Of a stretch of DNA of 64,000 nt, positions 62,597-64,000 are shown one piece after another (position 1 is the first letter of the stretch; each line of letters starts with the position of its first letter). Under the pieces are notes generated by a model. The model was not told the origin of the DNA and made no database searches. It was given only the letters and a program-made list of their open reading frames with translations. Origin of the DNA: Emticicia sp. CRIBPO (GTDB lineage: Bacteria > Bacteroidota > Bacteroidia > Cytophagales > Spirosomataceae); contig NZ_JAAAKV010000002.1 in assembly GCF_009905725.1 (NCBI RefSeq), positions 372,001 to 436,000 on the forward strand. The letters are read 5' to 3'. The translations under genes were made by a program, and so were the position numbers.

Positions 62597-62770
62597 AAAA
62601 AATTCTCTGTTTGAGTAAAGCTGGGAATTCCCGATGTTACTATTTCGGCATTTAATTCTCAGATTTACGAGTTAGAATTTGCGGATCGCCGCACCGTAGT
62701 TTTTTTGCGGATCGCCGCCCGGTCACTTTTTTTCGAAAAAAAAAGTAAGTCAAAGAATAAGAGAAGCGAA
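62597..62770 (+). repeat. Structured intergenic repeat, copy 3
   Basis: AAATTCT (62600-62606) pairs with AGAATTT (62674-62680). GTAAA (62615-62619) pairs with TTTAC (62664-62668). CTGGGAATT (62621-62629) pairs with AATTCTCAG (62654-62662), using one G-T pair, around a 24-base loop. The GC tail is doubled here (GCGGATCGCCGC occurs twice, at about 62681 and 62707) before the A/T hairpin ACTTTTTTT-CG-AAAAAAAAAGT. Confidence 0.82.
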
Positions 62771-62880
62771 GAAAACGATGTTCGAATAAAAGTAAGACCG
62801 AAGACAAAATGCCTTTACTGCAAATATGCTTCGCGACTTTGTAAGTAGTCAAAAGTAAACAAGTCTTGAAAAGCTAACAG

Positions 62881-64000
62881 CTAGTACGCATTCTCCTCCC
62901 CCTTCAAAGCATTATATATCGTCATGAAGATGATCCTGATATCCAGCCAGAACGTGTAGTTTTCAATATACCAGATATCAAACTCCACCCTTTTCTGCAT
63001 TTCATCGATCGTCTTGGTTTCACCTCTGAAGCCATTCACCTGGGCCCAGCCTGTGATGCCCGGTTTAACCCAGTGTCTTACCAGGTAGCTCTCCACTTTG
63101 TCCTGGGTTCTGAGGTTATGCTCATGAGCATGAGGACGCGGCCCTACCACAGACATTTCGCCCAACAGTACATTGATAAACTGCGGGAGTTCATCAATAC
63201 TTGATTTCCGTAAAAACGCCCCCACCCTCGTAATCCGGGGGTCATTTTTCTTGGCCTGCTGAAACTCGTCTTTATCATTGACATCCTTGCTCTCCGGCCG
63301 CATCGACCTGAACTTGAAACACTTAAACTTCTGCCCGTTACGACCCCAGCGGTCCTGCTTAAAGAACACCGGGCCTTTAGATTCCAGTTTGATGATCAGG
63401 GCAATGATCGGGAACAGCCACGAAAACAAAAAGATAAATACGAGTATGGAGAAAATAATATCAAAAACACGTTTCACTACCTTCCAGTGATATTCCTGCA
63501 GGGGCTCACTCCGGAGCGTGATCATCGGGTAGTTGCCAAACATCTGGAACTGCAGCCTGCTTTGGTAATAATCTACATAATTGGGCACGATCTTCGTCCT
63601 GATGGCCTTGCTCTCTGAATACAGGAAGATCCGCTTCAGCATATCCCTGTCCAGGCGGTCCGTCGTAATGATCAGCTCATCTACCTTTATCCCGTTATTA
63701 TTTTTGAAAAACTTATCCAGGTCACCCAGGTAACTGTACCCTTGTACCTCCACTTCTTCTTTGGCAATAACCCCCAGTACTTTGAAACCATAATGGGGAC
63801 TTTGTATGATCTGCCTGATCAGGCTTTCGGTAATTTCGTTGAATCCCACAAAAACCACATTGCGGGTATTTCCGCCTTTGCTGCGGTAATAAACCAGTAT
63901 TTTCTTAACCAGGTAACTTTTCAGGGTCAGGAAAACGAGCAGCAACACAATGTAATAAGCCACAAAAGTCCTGGAATACATGTGCTGGTTCAACAGGAAA
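62881..64000 (-). CDS. Undecaprenyl-phosphate sugar phosphotransferase (exopolysaccharide initiation), N-terminus cut by window edge
   Basis: At least 370 residues are visible; the upstream membrane spans lie beyond base 64000. The visible part has one or two membrane helices ([18 protein letters not shown]), a CoA-binding-like Rossmann domain ([18 protein letters not shown]) and, after another span ([30 protein letters not shown]), the bacterial sugar transferase domain: [57 protein letters not shown] and [17 protein letters not shown]. It moves a sugar 1-phosphate onto undecaprenyl phosphate to start polysaccharide assembly. It is convergent with the PHP phosphatase gene. Confidence 0.93.
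   Translation of the reverse strand, partial: FLLNQHMYSRTFVAYYIVLLLVFLTLKSYLVKKILVYYRSKGGNTRNVVFVGFNEITESLIRQIIQSPHYGFKVLGVIAKEEVEVQGYSYLGDLDKFFKNNNGIKVDELIITTDRLDRDMLKRIFLYSESKAIRTKIVPNYVDYYQSRLQFQMFGNYPMITLRSEPLQEYHWKVVKRVFDIIFSILVFIFLFSWLFPIIALIIKLESKGPVFFKQDRWGRNGQKFKCFKFRSMRPESKDVNDKDEFQQAKKNDPRITRVGAFLRKSSIDELPQFINVLLGEMSVVGPRPHAHEHNLRTQDKVESYLVRHWVKPGITGWAQVNGFRGETKTIDEMQKRVEFDIWYIENYTFWLDIRIIFMTIYNALKGEENAY

Larger units (their letters stand above)
62155..62880. other. 726-bp gap between convergent PHP phosphatase and sugar transferase genes, mostly repeats
   Basis: The gap holds the second hairpin copy (about 62176-62225), duplicated block R2 (62322-62520) and structured-repeat copy 3 (62597-62770), then about 110 bp with no visible feature. 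No gene was seen. Confidence 0.7.

Noticed and set aside
56307-62880. Repeated hairpins as a CRISPR array
   Set aside because: The repeats are long, widely spaced, imperfect and lie between unrelated genes; there are no regular spacers or cas genes.

Overview
This window is a chromosomal segment of a member of the Bacteroidota, most likely the order Cytophagales. The reasons are a SusC/SusD pair with a hybrid two-component regulator, several TonB-linked beta-barrels, abundant signal peptides and lipoprotein Cys sites, start codons without Shine-Dalgarno sequences, and promoters that fit the Bacteroidota pattern TTTG - 19/20 bp - TAnnTTTG. No tRNA, rRNA, CRISPR array, transposase or phage gene was seen.

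Layout. 1-452: end of an exported serine hydrolase. 577-10577 (minus): a tightly packed ten-gene operon with a DeoR repressor, an HD phosphohydrolase, a FucI-like isomerase, a split transketolase, an exported DUF1593 nucleoside-hydrolase-like protein and an RbsBAC-type sugar ABC importer with a DUF2291 protein. 10699-11874 (minus): an exported esterase. 12081-15041 (plus, divergent): two more DUF1593 proteins. Together these look like one carbohydrate-use locus: exported hydrolases release a small sugar, the ABC importer takes it up, and an isomerase plus transketolase feed it into pentose metabolism. The substrate cannot be read from the sequence.

15112-19463 (minus): an outer-membrane beta-barrel with a LytS/LytTR pair. 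19717-30247: mixed small genes (Crp-like and AraC regulators, GrpB, DUF4202, DUF983, DUF6624), a second large beta-barrel with a LolA-like partner, and an AT-richer two-gene cassette with a nucleotidyltransferase (25701-27120). 30254-35648: a CBM6-like protein, a redox operon (Rieske protein, DUF5777 barrel, YceI, cytochrome c-like lipoprotein), and an ECF sigma factor with a probable envelope-spanning partner. 35809-39824: two exported sulfatases followed by a lipoprotein formylglycine-generating enzyme that could mature them outside the cytoplasm.

40252-43788: an FAD oxidoreductase / phosphotriesterase-like hydrolase / Gfo-Idh-MocA operon. 44067-46892: a FAS1 lipoprotein and a second LytS/LytTR pair. 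47020-60765: a polysaccharide utilization locus (HTCS, SusC, SusD, GH88, heparinase II/III-like lyase) probably aimed at an acidic, perhaps sulfated, glycan; the nearby sulfatases fit this. 61423-64000: a CpsB-like PHP phosphatase and the end of a polyprenyl-phosphate sugar transferase, pointing to capsule or exopolysaccharide synthesis.

The gene-poor gaps from 56.3 kb onward are full of repeats. The most notable is a family of three ~160-bp elements (56531, 58541, 62597) whose long inverted arms differ between copies by paired, compensating substitutions, as expected for a folded RNA or DNA hairpin under selection.
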